Source: Lysobacteraceae bacterium
GTDB taxonomy: Bacteria; Pseudomonadota; Gammaproteobacteria; Xanthomonadales; Xanthomonadaceae
Direction of reading: 5' to 3'
DNA length: 64,000 nt
Assembly (NCBI GenBank): GCA_023954075.1
Contig: JAMLIV010000008.1
Location: 33,844-97,843, forward strand
The notes beneath the pieces were generated by a model. That model saw only the letters and a list, made by a program, of their open reading frames with translations. It did not search any database and was not told the DNA's origin. The first letter of the stretch is position 1. Every line of letters starts with the position of its first letter. Below, piece after piece: positions 38,747 through 51,565 of this stretch. A program made the position numbers and the translations under genes.

Positions 38747-39829
38747 TCAGCCGCCTTCGGCGCCGGCAGCGCGGATCGCGGCCTGCCGCACTGGCCGCCG
38801 CGACGTGCCCCAGCGCAGCGCCGGCCGCTCGACCAGATGCCAGGACGCCAGCGCAAGCGGCAGCACCAGCACCGTGGAGACCACGCACAGTGCCGTTGGT
38901 GAAAGCGACGGCCAGGTCGCCATCACCGCCTGCTGCACCGGGAATCCATAGAGAAAGATGCCGTAGGAGTAGTCGCGGTTTCCCGGCCAGCACAGCCGCG
39001 GCAGGCGGTAGGCCACCCAGAGCGTGAACAGTACCGCCACCAGCGGCATCGCCAGGGCGATCCAGTCGCCTGCGCGGGCCAGCCACAGCAGCACCAGCGC
39101 CGTCATCGCCCACCGATGCGAGGGCCGCAGGTACCGCCCCCACTGCGCCGCGAGCGCCGCCAGCAGGAAGGTCTGCGCCAGCGCGCGATAGCCGAGCGGA
39201 TCGGGCACACCCTGGATCGATTGCCATGCGGCGTGCAGCAGCCATGCCCCCACCACGACGGTGAATGCGCGCCGGCGGCGCACCATGCCCAGGGCCAGCA
39301 GCAGGCCGAGCCAGAAGTACCAGCGCACCTCCAGCCCCAGCGACCAGAGCGAACCATTCACCACGCCCGGATAGGGATTGCTCTCGAACACGCCCGGCAG
39401 GGTCCAGACGAAGCTTGTCGGCATCAGGTTGTGGCGCAGATGTTCCCGGGTTTCCAGTGCAAGGAAATAGTCGGCCAGCGGCCAGCTCGTGAAGCACGCG
39501 CCCAGCGCCAGCACGCACAGCAGCAGGCATACCAGATACGCGGGATAGATGCGCAGCACCCGATGCCAGGCGTAGCGCAGCACCGAAGGATGGCGCAGCA
39601 GGCTGGAGGTCAGCAGGTAGCCGCTGATCGCAAAGAACAGGAACACGGCGCAGCGGCTGATCGAAAACCCCGGCAGCCAGGCGTGAAGCACGTCCTTCTG
39701 TTCCAGGACGTTGTTGCCCAGCGGATAGCTGTGCCCGTAGATCACCAGCCACGCAGCCAGATGGCGCAGCGGCAGGAAATTGTCGATGCGCCGTTCGGCG
39801 GCGTCGACCAGCGAGGGAAACGCGCTCAT
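38747..39829 (-). CDS. Membrane acyltransferase, family 3 (OafA/YrhL-like)
   Basis: A 360-residue integral membrane protein of the acyltransferase 3 family, with about ten hydrophobic helices. The N-terminal NFLPLRHLAAWLVIYGHSYPL contains the conserved Arg and His of this family, followed by FLFFAISGYLLTSSL and, later, NGSLWSLGLEVRWYF. Such enzymes O-acylate sugars of lipopolysaccharide, exopolysaccharide or peptidoglycan using acyl-CoA. The acceptor is not predictable, though neighbours murJ and ribF do not suggest one. The ATG at 39829 lies 7 bp after the murJ stop. Confidence 0.88.
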   Translation of the reverse strand: MSAFPSLVDAAERRIDNFLPLRHLAAWLVIYGHSYPLGNNVLEQKDVLHAWLPGFSISRCAVFLFFAISGYLLTSSLLRHPSVLRYAWHRVLRIYPAYLVCLLLCVLALGACFTSWPLADYFLALETREHLRHNLMPTSFVWTLPGVFESNPYPGVVNGSLWSLGLEVRWYFWLGLLLALGMVRRRRAFTVVVGAWLLHAAWQSIQGVPDPLGYRALAQTFLLAALAAQWGRYLRPSHRWAMTALVLLWLARAGDWIALAMPLVAVLFTLWVAYRLPRLCWPGNRDYSYGIFLYGFPVQQAVMATWPSLSPTALCVVSTVLVLPLALASWHLVERPALRWGTSRRPVRQAAIRAAGAEGG

Positions 39830-39836
39830 TGCGTCC

Positions 39837-41402
39837 TCAATCCGAATGCCGCAGTTCGCGCGGCCGCCAGCCGAACGCCAGCAGCGCCACGGCGTAGGTT
39901 CCGGCACCTGCGGCGATGACCAGCGCCAGCCACAGCCAGCGCGTCGCGCCGTGCAGCGCGCGCCAGTCCCACGGCCCAATCCGCAGCGCGATGAGCACCG
40001 CCACCATGGCCACGCCGGCCACGGCGATGCGCAGCAGCACCCTGCCCCAGCCCGGTGCCGCCGTCCACACGCCGTCGCGGCGCAGGTAGCGCCACAGCAG
40101 GAAGGCATTGCCGATACCCGCCAGCGCCGTCGCCAGCGCGATTCCCGCGTGCGCCCCGTACACCCCGTAGCGCCACAGCGGCGTGACGATGGCGGTCATC
40201 AGCGAAATGTTCAGCACCACCGTGATGATCGCCGCGCGCATTGGGGTCTTCGTGTCCTGGCGCGAGTAGAACGCCGGTGCCAGCACCTTGGACAGCATGA
40301 AGGCCGGGATCGCCAGGCTCATCGCGGACAGGCTCATCGCGGTCATCCGCGCGGCTTCGGCGCTGAACTCGCCGCGCTGGTAGATCGTGGCCACCAGCGG
40401 CTCGGCCAGGAACAGCAGGCCGAGCGCGGCCGGCACCGCGCCCAGCAGGACGGTGCGCAGGCCCCAGTCAAGCGAGGCGCTGAAGCCGGCGGCATCGGTA
40501 TCGGCATGGCGGCGCGAGAGGTGCGGCAGGATCACCGTACCCAGCGCCACCCCGAACAGCCCCAGCGGAAGCTCCACCAGCCGATCCGAATAATAAAGGT
40601 AGGCGCGGCTGCCCTCGGCCAGGAGCGAGGCAAAGATCGTCCCCACGATCAGGTTGAGCTGCGCCACCGAGGAGGAAAACAGGGTCGGCAGCATCAGCGA
40701 GAACACGCGGCGCACGCCCGGATGGCGGAAATCCAGCCGCAGGCGCGGAAACAGCCCGTAGCGGCGCAGCGCTGGCCACAGCAGCGCCATCTGAAGCGCG
40801 CCGGCGGCCAGCACGCCCCAGGCCAGCGCCATGATCGGGCGATCCAGGCGCGAGGCCAGCCACAGCATCGCGGCAATCAGCGTGAGGTTGTGCAGCACCG
40901 GCGTCAGCGCCGGCAGCGCGAAACGCTGGAAGCTGTTGAGCACGCCGCCGGCGAGCGCCGTCATCGAGATGAAGAAAATGTACGGAAAGACGATGCGCAG
41001 CATCTCGGTGGTGAGTTCCAGCTTGCCCGGCTCGGCGGCAAAGCCCGGTGCCATCAGCGTCGCGATCCAGGGAGCGGCGAGCATTCCCAGGCCGGTCACC
41101 ACCAGCAGCACCGCGCACAGCGCGCCGGCCACGTGATCGACGAAGGACTTCAGCGCCGCCGCATCGCCCTTCTGGCGCAGTTCGGACAGGACGGGCACAA
41201 AGGCCGAGGCGAACGAGCCTTCCGCGAAGATGCGGCGCAGATAGTTGGGCACCTGATAAGCCACGGTGAAGGCATCCACCAGGCTGCCGGCACCGAACAG
41301 GCGCGCCTGGATCACGTCGCGGGCAAAGCCCGCCAGGCGCGAGAGCAGCGTCATCGCGCCGAACACGGCGGTTGAACGGAACAGCCCCCCGCCGCGGCTC
41401 AC
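39837..41402 (-). CDS. murJ: Lipid II flippase MurJ
   Basis: A 521-residue MOP-superfamily transporter with about fourteen membrane helices. It moves lipid II to the periplasmic face for peptidoglycan synthesis. The N-terminal STAVFGAMTLLSRLAGFARDVIQARLFGAG and AFVPVLSE blocks are typical MurJ/MviN, with conserved arginines in helix 1 and SRLAGFARD. It starts with GTG at 41402 and diverges from rpsT, the arrangement found in many gammaproteobacteria. The acyltransferase gene follows after 7 bp. Confidence 0.95.
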   Translation of the reverse strand: MSRGGGLFRSTAVFGAMTLLSRLAGFARDVIQARLFGAGSLVDAFTVAYQVPNYLRRIFAEGSFASAFVPVLSELRQKGDAAALKSFVDHVAGALCAVLLVVTGLGMLAAPWIATLMAPGFAAEPGKLELTTEMLRIVFPYIFFISMTALAGGVLNSFQRFALPALTPVLHNLTLIAAMLWLASRLDRPIMALAWGVLAAGALQMALLWPALRRYGLFPRLRLDFRHPGVRRVFSLMLPTLFSSSVAQLNLIVGTIFASLLAEGSRAYLYYSDRLVELPLGLFGVALGTVILPHLSRRHADTDAAGFSASLDWGLRTVLLGAVPAALGLLFLAEPLVATIYQRGEFSAEAARMTAMSLSAMSLAIPAFMLSKVLAPAFYSRQDTKTPMRAAIITVVLNISLMTAIVTPLWRYGVYGAHAGIALATALAGIGNAFLLWRYLRRDGVWTAAPGWGRVLLRIAVAGVAMVAVLIALRIGPWDWRALHGATRWLWLALVIAAGAGTYAVALLAFGWRPRELRHSD

Positions 41403-41417
41403 GACACCCCCGATGAA

Positions 41418-41446
41418 TTGACGAAAGCGCTGGAAATCACCATAAT
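41418..41446 (+). promoter_or_regulatory. Sigma-70 promoter of rpsT
   Basis: TTGACG (41418-41423) and CATAAT (41441-41446) are separated by exactly 17 bp, placing the start of transcription near 41453, about 42 bp ahead of the rpsT start codon. Both hexamers differ from consensus by one base. Confidence 0.82.
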
Positions 41447-41494
41447 TAGCGGTCTTTTCCCGAATCTGCCACCCGAATCCCCAGGAGCACTCCC

Positions 41495-41764
41495 TTGGCC
41501 AACATCAAATCCTCGAAGAAGCGCGCCCGCCAGGCCGTCGACCGCAATGCCCGCAATGCCAGCCAGCGCTCGATGCTGCGCACCTATGTGAAGAAGGTGC
41601 TCAAGGCCATCCAGGCCAACGACGCGACCGGTGCCCAGGACGCCTACAAGGCGGCCGAGCCCATCCTTGATCGCTACGCTTCCCGCGGCCTGATCCACAA
41701 GAACAAGGCTGCCCGTCACAAGAGCCGCCTGACCGCGCGCATCCGCGCGATCAACGCCGCCTGA
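41495..41764 (+). CDS. rpsT: 30S ribosomal protein S20
   Basis: An 89-residue ribosomal protein that binds 16S rRNA early in 30S assembly. The sequence [25 protein letters not shown] and [12 protein letters not shown] is unmistakable S20. It starts with TTG, preceded by AGGAG at 41482-41486; E. coli rpsT also uses a UUG start that takes part in autoregulation. The promoter at 41418-41446 and the terminator at 41794-41823 bracket a single-gene transcript. Confidence 0.97.
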   Translation: MANIKSSKKRARQAVDRNARNASQRSMLRTYVKKVLKAIQANDATGAQDAYKAAEPILDRYASRGLIHKNKAARHKSRLTARIRAINAA

Positions 41765-41793
41765 CCGGCACCCGGCAGACTCGGAAAATCCTG

Positions 41794-41823
41794 CAAGGCC
41801 GGCATTCGCCGGCCTTGTTTTTT
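41794..41823 (+). terminator. Rho-independent terminator of rpsT
   Basis: CAAGGCCGGC and GCCGGCCTTG form a perfect 10-bp stem with a 4-base loop, followed by six T residues. Confidence 0.93.
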
Positions 41824-41915
41824 GCCTCGCGCGCATGGCGAAACGGTGGCCGATCCGGGGCATCGCGCGGACGCCCGCGCCTGCGGATACGCCCGCGGCA
41901 CGCGCGATGCGGCTG

Positions 41916-43139
<1,224 letters not shown>

Positions 43140-43156
43140 TTACTCACTCTCACCCC

Positions 43157-43185
43157 CACAAAAAACCCCGCCGCAGCGGGGTTTT
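43157..43185 (-). terminator. Rho-independent terminator after rpmA
   Basis: On the minus strand AAAACCCCGC pairs with GCGGGGTTTT around a 4-base loop, and the descending arm merges into a T-run. It lies 22 bp after the rpmA stop and would separate rplU-rpmA from obgE, allowing only partial read-through. Confidence 0.88.
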
Positions 43186-43206
43186 CCGTGGTGCCGCAGG
43201 GGGCGG

Positions 43207-43464
43207 TCAGGCCGAAACGACGCTGACCGTGCGGCGGCTGTTCGGACCCTTGACCGAGAACTCGACGGTGCCGTCGACCAGGGCGAACAGGGTGTGGTCG
43301 CGCCCGAGGCCAACGCCCGGACCCGGATGGAACTGCGTCCCGCGCTGGCGCACGATGATGTTGCCGGCGTCGATGGCCTGGCCACCGAACACCTTCACGC
43401 CCAGGTACTTGGGATTGGAATCGCGGCCGTTGCGGGTGCTGCCGCCTGCCTTTTTGTGTGCCAT
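43207..43464 (-). CDS. rpmA: 50S ribosomal protein L27
   Basis: An 85-residue ribosomal protein near the peptidyl-transferase centre. The start [24 protein letters not shown] and the [15 protein letters not shown] block are diagnostic. The conserved N-terminal basic tail that reaches the tRNA 3' ends is intact and unprocessed, with no cleavable extension as in Firmicutes. It lies 24 bp after rplU. Confidence 0.97.
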   Translation of the reverse strand: MAHKKAGGSTRNGRDSNPKYLGVKVFGGQAIDAGNIIVRQRGTQFHPGPGVGLGRDHTLFALVDGTVEFSVKGPNSRRTVSVVSA

Positions 43465-43488
43465 GGCTCGTGTCTCCTGTGCCTGGGA

Positions 43489-43800
43489 TCAGCCGGCGAT
43501 GCCGGTGATCTGGATCTCGGTGTAGTGCTGACGGTGGCCCATCTGCTTGCGATGGTGCTTGCGGCGGCGGAACTTGATGATGCGGATCTTGTCCGCGCGG
43601 CCATGGCTCTTGATCGTGGCCGTGACCTTGGCCCCGTTCACCGCATCACCGATGCGGACGTCCTCACCCGTACCCACGAGCAGCACCTGGTCGAAATCGA
43701 CCGTGGCACCGACCTCGGCATCCAGCTTCTCCACGCGCAGGGTCTCGCCCGGCATCACGCGGTATTGCTTGCCGCCCGTCACAATGACTGCATACGACAT
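43489..43800 (-). CDS. rplU: 50S ribosomal protein L21
   Basis: A 103-residue ribosomal protein binding 23S r[29 protein letters not shown] at the N terminus and [23 protein letters not shown] at the C terminus identify it. It is the first gene of rplU-rpmA, with a strong promoter and a leader hairpin upstream, and is followed by rpmA after 24 bp. Confidence 0.97.
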   Translation of the reverse strand: MSYAVIVTGGKQYRVMPGETLRVEKLDAEVGATVDFDQVLLVGTGEDVRIGDAVNGAKVTATIKSHGRADKIRIIKFRRRKHHRKQMGHRQHYTEIQITGIAG

Positions 43801-43826
43801 ACTTTACCTCTGTAGTTATTCTCGAA

Positions 43827-43842
43827 CCGGACGAACGCCCGG
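43827..43842 (-). promoter_or_regulatory. Leader hairpin of rplU
   Basis: In the minus-strand transcript CCGGGC pairs with GTCCGG (one G-U pair) around a tetraloop, about 26 bases upstream of the rplU start and within the leader that begins near 43882. It could serve L21-type autoregulation; I cannot match it to a known leader motif. Confidence 0.4.
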
Positions 43843-43889
43843 AAGGGTAGCCTCCCGCGCACGACACGCAAACGCGCAGGGAGCCGTGA

Positions 43890-43918
43890 ATTATCGCTGC
43901 CGCCGGTCGCCGCGTCAA
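43890..43918 (-). promoter_or_regulatory. Strong sigma-70 promoter of rplU-rpmA
   Basis: TTGACG (43913-43918) and GATAAT (43890-43895) on the minus strand are separated by exactly 17 bp; the predicted leader is about 80 nucleotides. The rest of the gap up to uvrA (44046) shows no clear SOS box or promoter for uvrA beyond a TAGACT at 44011-44016. Confidence 0.88.
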
Positions 43919-44045
43919 ACCCGCCCGCTCCGACGATCGGCCTGCGCGCTTCGGGCGGCGGTGTTGATCAGGTGCGCTTCCGTCCCCAGATTGCAGCGCA
44001 TCGCGACTGCTAGACTGCCTGGTCGCCTCAGGCTTCCTACCCGGC

Positions 44046-46882
<2,837 letters not shown>

Positions 46883-46886
<4 letters not shown>

Positions 46887-47296
46887 CCGACACCGCGCCC
46901 GCGCAGTCCGAGTTCCAGTTCCGCATCGCGGTTCGCTGGGGTGACCTGGACGCCTACAACCACGTCAACAACGCCAGCTATCTGCGCTATCTGGAGGAAA
47001 CCCGGGTGCAGTGGCTGCACACCTTCACCAGCGACTGGGACGCGATGGGCGCGGCGCCGGTGATGGCTGCGGTGCAGCTCAACTACCGGGCACCGATCGG
47101 CTGGCCGGCCGAACTCGTCGTCACCCAGAAAATCAGCCGCATCGGCAACACCAGCCTGACCATCGAGCACCGCATCGAGTCCGCCGATGGCCGGGTCCTG
47201 CACGCCGACGGCCACGTGGTGCTGGTTTGGATCGACCGCACGAGCGGCCAGCCCGTGCCCTTGCCGGACTTCTTCCGCCCCCCGGCACCTTGTTGA
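46883..47296 (+). CDS. Acyl-CoA thioesterase (YbgC/4-hydroxybenzoyl-CoA thioesterase family)
   Basis: A 137-residue hotdog-fold protein. [24 protein letters not shown] contains the catalytic Asp of the 4-hydroxybenzoyl-CoA thioesterase family, and [19 protein letters not shown] follows. It hydrolyses acyl-CoA to free acid and CoA, probably for short to medium or aromatic acyl groups. The ATG overlaps the uvrA stop, so the two are co-transcribed despite unrelated functions. It ends 28 bp before the convergent DAHP synthase gene. Confidence 0.9.
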
Positions 47297-47324
47297 TCCG
47301 GCCCGCGAAATCTTCGTCGGGGAC

Positions 47325-48713
47325 TCAGAGCGGAACCGGCACCACGCCGCGCTTGCGCACGATCAGCATCGCCAGCTCCAGCGACTGCTCGTAGTTGAGG
47401 CGCGGATCGACGGTGGAGCGGTAGGCCCGGGCCAGGTCGGCTTCGGTGAGGTCGCGCGCACCGCCCAGGCATTCGGTGACATTCTCGCCGGTCAGCTCCA
47501 GGTGCACGCCGCCCAGGCGCGTGCCTTCGGCCGCGTGCAGGTCGAAGGCCAGCTCCAGCTCGCCGAAGATGTTCTCGAAGCGGCGGGTCTTGACGCCAAC
47601 CGTGGTGTTCTCGGTATTGCCGTGCATGGGATCGGCCACCCACAGCACCCGCCGGCCTTCGCGCCTGACCACGTCCAGCAATGGCGGCAGGCCGCGCGCG
47701 ATGCCGGCACGCCCCATGCGGTGGATCAGGGTCAGGCGGCCCGGCTCGTTTTCCGGGTTGAGGCGATCGATCAGGCGGATCAGGTCGTCCGGCGAGCCGG
47801 ATGCGCCCACCTTGACCGCGATCGGATTGCGCAGGCCGCGCATGTATTCCACGTGCGCTCCGTCGATGTCGGCGGTACGCAGGCCGATCCACGGGAAGTG
47901 CGTGGCGAGGTTGAACCAGCCCCACTGGCGCGGCACCTGGCGGGTGAGGCATTCCTCGTAAGGCAGCAGCAGCGCCTCGTGCGAGGTGAAGAAATCGACG
48001 CGGTTGACGTTGTGGATGCGCGTGCCCGACAGCGTTTCCATGAAGCGCACGCCGCTGCCGATGGCGTTGATCATGTGCTGGTAGTCGGCCGCGCGCGGCG
48101 AATGCCGCATCCAGTCCAGATCCCAGTATTCGGGGTGGTGCAGATCGGCGAAACCACCCTCGATCAGCGCACGCACGAAGTTCATCGTCATCGCCGAACG
48201 CGCGTGGGCCTTGATCATGCGGCGCGGCTCGGGTTCGCGCGCCTGCGCGGTGAACGCGGCGTCATTCACCAGTTCGCCGCGATAGCAGGGCAAGGTCACC
48301 CCGTCGCGGGTTTCGGTGTCGGCCGAGCGCGGCTTGGCGTACTGGCCGGCGAAGCGACCGACCCGGATGATCGGCAGCCGCAGGCCGTAGACCAGGGCCA
48401 CGCTCATCTGCAGCAGCACCTTGAGGCGGTTGGAGATGATGGTCGAATCGCAGTCGGAAAAGCTTTCGGCGCAATCGCCGCCCTGCAGCAGGAAGCGCTT
48501 GCCTTCCTGCGCCTCGGCGAGCTGGCGCTTGAGCTCGAAGACTTCCCACGAGGTCACCAGCGGCGGCAGCCGGGACAGCTCGGCCTTGGCCGCGGCCAGC
48601 GCCTCCGCATCGCGATAGACCGGCTGCTGCAGCGCCGGGAAACCCTGCCACGACTCCGGCGACCAGCGCTCGGCGTCACGGACGGGTTCGGGGCGATTCT
48701 CGGCAGCGCTCAT
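47325..48713 (-). CDS. Class II 3-deoxy-7-phosphoheptulonate synthase
   Basis: A 462-residue DAHP synthase of the plant/Mycobacterium-like class II type, catalysing the first step of the shikimate pathway from PEP and erythrose-4-phosphate. SWQGFPALQQPVY, FLLQGGDCAESF and WVADPMHGNTE are family motifs with the metal-binding Cys, His and Asp. The ATG at 48713 begins the usual N terminus (AAENRPEPVRDAERWSPESW); the frame is open 17 codons upstream. It is monocistronic here. Confidence 0.94.
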   Translation of the reverse strand: MSAAENRPEPVRDAERWSPESWQGFPALQQPVYRDAEALAAAKAELSRLPPLVTSWEVFELKRQLAEAQEGKRFLLQGGDCAESFSDCDSTIISNRLKVLLQMSVALVYGLRLPIIRVGRFAGQYAKPRSADTETRDGVTLPCYRGELVNDAAFTAQAREPEPRRMIKAHARSAMTMNFVRALIEGGFADLHHPEYWDLDWMRHSPRAADYQHMINAIGSGVRFMETLSGTRIHNVNRVDFFTSHEALLLPYEECLTRQVPRQWGWFNLATHFPWIGLRTADIDGAHVEYMRGLRNPIAVKVGASGSPDDLIRLIDRLNPENEPGRLTLIHRMGRAGIARGLPPLLDVVRREGRRVLWVADPMHGNTENTTVGVKTRRFENIFGELELAFDLHAAEGTRLGGVHLELTGENVTECLGGARDLTEADLARAYRSTVDPRLNYEQSLELAMLIVRKRGVVPVPL

Positions 48714-48782
48714 GGCGGTTTCCGGAAAAATGTTGCGGTGCGCCATCATGCCACAGCGCGCCACGGCGCGCCCGCGCGGCGC

Positions 48783-49280
48783 TCAGCGCCGGCGGAACCC
48801 GGCCCAGAGCGCGCCCAGGGCCAGGAAGGCGAACCAGATCAGGGTCCAGGCCGGCATCGACAGGCCCAGGAAAAACCAGTCCGCCTTGGCACATTCGCCC
48901 GATCCCGTGAACACCATGGACAGGGCCTTCTGCATCGGGAACGCCTGCAGCATGTACTCCAGGCCCGGACCGCAGGCCGGCACCTGATCCGGCGGCAGGT
49001 GCTGCAGCCAGACGTGGCGACCCGCGATGCCGACGCCGACCATGCCGATGAAGAACACCAGCGTGCCGTAGACCTTGCGCCCCCAGCCCTTGGGACCGTG
49101 CAGGAAGCCCAGCAGGAAGACGATGCCCATGGCGATGAACACCACGCGCTGGAAGATGCACAGCGGGCAGGGATCGAGGAAAAGCTGGTACTGGGAGTAG
49201 ATCGCATAGCCCAGGAGCGCCGCGCAGGCGAGGGCACCAAAGGCGAATTGCGCTCGAAACGGCCAGGTAAAGGGATTCAT
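48783..49280 (-). CDS. dsbB: Disulfide bond formation protein B
   Basis: A 165-residue inner-membrane quinone reductase that reoxidises periplasmic DsbA. Four membrane helices are visible. The first periplasmic loop has C38-P-L-C41, the second loop has the C103 and C130 pair, all four required cysteines. Quinone-binding Arg in CIFQR (R45) is conserved. The 290-bp gap to the next gene (49281-49570) shows no clear feature other than a weak -10-like TAGACT near 49492. Confidence 0.94.
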   Translation of the reverse strand: MNPFTWPFRAQFAFGALACAALLGYAIYSQYQLFLDPCPLCIFQRVVFIAMGIVFLLGFLHGPKGWGRKVYGTLVFFIGMVGVGIAGRHVWLQHLPPDQVPACGPGLEYMLQAFPMQKALSMVFTGSGECAKADWFFLGLSMPAWTLIWFAFLALGALWAGFRRR

Positions 49281-49570
49281 TGCGGTATCCGGATCAGATC
49301 GGGGGAGTCGGCGTGCGCCCGGGCGTCAGACCGCAACGCGGGCCGCGGGTTCGTCGCGAACCGGGCCGGATCGGCCGGACCGCAGCGTCAGGACGCACGC
49401 AGGGCCGCAGTGTAACCGTCCGCGCCGTCATTCCACTCAAGGTGCCTGCCGTTGCGCGACTGCACATGACGATGCGATCCAGTTGCCACTAGACTCGGCC
49501 GCGTTCACGATGCGACGCCGTTTCCCCCGGAGGCGTCCAACAGAGGTCGTCCGCCCACCGGGGCTGCCGT

Positions 49571-51490
49571 GTGACGCCATCGATGCCTGATCCAAGGTTC
49601 CTGCCTGTTTCAATTGTGCTGATACTCGCACTCGGGACGCTCACGGCCCGGGCCGAATCCGCACCGAACTGGTGGTCGGTCGCGAACCTGCTGTCGCCCG
49701 TCGGCGGCACGGACTTCACCCCGCACGGCACCCAGCCGGGGCTGCTGTTTCCGCTGCAGCCTGCCGGATCGTGTGGCGGTTGCCACGGCGCGGCGAACAG
49801 CAGCCAGCAGCAGTACCGGCCCGCATCCACCTGGGGTGGATCGATGATGGCCCAGGCCATGCGCGACCCGCTGTTCTGGGCGGCACTCGACGTGGCCAAC
49901 GCGGATGTTCCCGGCGTCGGCGACTTCTGCCTGCGCTGCCATACGCCGGCCGGCTGGTACGGCGGCCGGGTCTCCAAGACCGGCGGCGGCGGACAGGTCT
50001 CCGATCCGGCCAAGGGCGCGGCCGGCTGCCTGCTGGAAGGCACGCTGGACTCGGCCGACTTCAACAACGATTACGAAGGCGTGGCGTGCCACTACTGCCA
50101 CCGCCTCTCGCCCGAAGGGCCCAACGGCGAACCGGTCCGGATCGGCAACGGCGATGCCTGGGTGGACGATACCGAGTGCAACGGCGACGGTGGCGAACCC
50201 TGCCGGCGCGGTCCATACACCTACTCCGGGTCCTTCCAGCCGCCGCACCCCTGGGCGCAGTCCGCCTTCCATGCCGACGGCGCGGTCTGCGGAAGCTGCC
50301 ATGACGTCTCCTCGCCGGACCTCGGCAACGGTCCATTCAAGGCCCTCAAGCTCGACGACGGCACCGACACCGGCCAACCCTTCCCGATCGAGCGCACCTA
50401 CAGCGAGTGGGAGCAGAGCGCCTACGCCCAGCCCGGCGGTGCCAACGAACGTCCCTGCCAGAGCTGCCACATGCCCGACAGCCAGGATCCGAACGCCACT
50501 GCCGCCGTTGGCGGGCCGCCCCGCACCGGCAACCTGCCGGTCCACGCCTTCGCGGGCGGCAACACCTGGATCCCGCAGATCATCCGCGGCGAATACTCCG
50601 ATACCACGTCGATTCCAGGCTCGAACGGCGGCATCGGTCGCCAGGACGAACTGGGCAATACCGTGGCGTGGGCGCGCGAAATGCTCGCCTCGGCCGCCGC
50701 ACTGGAGGCCACGCTCACGGCCTACACCGCGCCGACCACCACCACGCCCGGCAGTCTGGGCGCGCGCATCACGGTCACCAACCGCTCCGGCCACAAGCTC
50801 CCCAGCGGCTACGGCGAAGGGCGGCGCATGTGGCTGAACCTGCAGGTGAAGGATGCCGCCGGTGCGCTGGTGTTCGAAAGCGCCGCCTACGACATCGCCA
50901 GCGCCACGCTCGACCAGGATCCGCAGGCGCGCGTCTACGAGGTGCTGCAGGGCATCTGGAACCGCAACGGCACCGGCACCTGCGACGTGAAGGACGACCA
51001 GGGTCGCCCCATCTTCCACTTCGCCCTCAACGACTGCGTGGTCAAGGACAACCGCATTCCGCCGCTGGGCTTTCGCCCCGCCACCGCCGTCGATCCGAAC
51101 GGCTATCAGCTGCGGCCGGTCGCGCACGTCTACCCGGAAACCACGCCCGGCAGCGGCGTGCTGGTGAACCACGATCAGGCTGACTACGTCGTCACGCTGC
51201 CGGCCGGCGCGCAGGCCCCGTTCACCGTCACGGCGCGGCTCTACTATCAGACCTCGAGCCGGGAATACATCGAGTTCCTGCGCAACCAGGCGGTCGAACG
51301 CGGCTTTGCCGGCGAAAACCTCCTGTGCGCCGGCGGCCCCAACCGCCCCGCCGTGGTCGGCCCCAAGGACCAGACGCGCGGCCAGTTCATGCACGCGCTG
51401 TGGGAAACCTACGGCAAGTCACCGCCCGAACTGATGCAAAGCATCCATCTTGCGGTTCCGACGGAAATCTTCCGCGACGGCTTTGAATAG
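49571..51490 (+). CDS. Secreted five-heme c-type cytochrome with C-terminal F-R-D-G-F-E motif
   Basis: A 639-residue exported protein. Residues 1-28 are a signal peptide (IVLILALGTLTARA-E). Five CxxCH heme sites are at C68, C120, C173, C240 and C296, all in the N-terminal half; the spacing and the loose similarity suggest cytochrome c554-like folding. The C-terminal half (about 380-620) is beta-rich and heme-free, like an Ig or sugar-binding region (GARITVTNRSGHKLPSGY, a pattern found after multiheme domains). It ends TEIFRDGFE, matching the tag on the next gene. Start may be GTG 49571 or ATG 49583. Its partner gene starts 76 bp later. Donor and acceptor are unknown. Confidence 0.8.
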   Translation: MTPSMPDPRFLPVSIVLILALGTLTARAESAPNWWSVANLLSPVGGTDFTPHGTQPGLLFPLQPAGSCGGCHGAANSSQQQYRPASTWGGSMMAQAMRDPLFWAALDVANADVPGVGDFCLRCHTPAGWYGGRVSKTGGGGQVSDPAKGAAGCLLEGTLDSADFNNDYEGVACHYCHRLSPEGPNGEPVRIGNGDAWVDDTECNGDGGEPCRRGPYTYSGSFQPPHPWAQSAFHADGAVCGSCHDVSSPDLGNGPFKALKLDDGTDTGQPFPIERTYSEWEQSAYAQPGGANERPCQSCHMPDSQDPNATAAVGGPPRTGNLPVHAFAGGNTWIPQIIRGEYSDTTSIPGSNGGIGRQDELGNTVAWAREMLASAAALEATLTAYTAPTTTTPGSLGARITVTNRSGHKLPSGYGEGRRMWLNLQVKDAAGALVFESAAYDIASATLDQDPQARVYEVLQGIWNRNGTGTCDVKDDQGRPIFHFALNDCVVKDNRIPPLGFRPATAVDPNGYQLRPVAHVYPETTPGSGVLVNHDQADYVVTLPAGAQAPFTVTARLYYQTSSREYIEFLRNQAVERGFAGENLLCAGGPNRPAVVGPKDQTRGQFMHALWETYGKSPPELMQSIHLAVPTEIFRDGFE

Positions 51491-51565
51491 CCCCCCGAAT
51501 GCGCACCGCCCGGAGTTCCGCAAGCCGGACGGATACGCCACTTGTTCCCAGCAGGCAGTGACCCG

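Noticed and set aside
43921..44045. Possible SOS (LexA) box upstream of uvrA
   Set aside because: No CTG-N10-CAG or similar palindrome is seen in the upstream gap.
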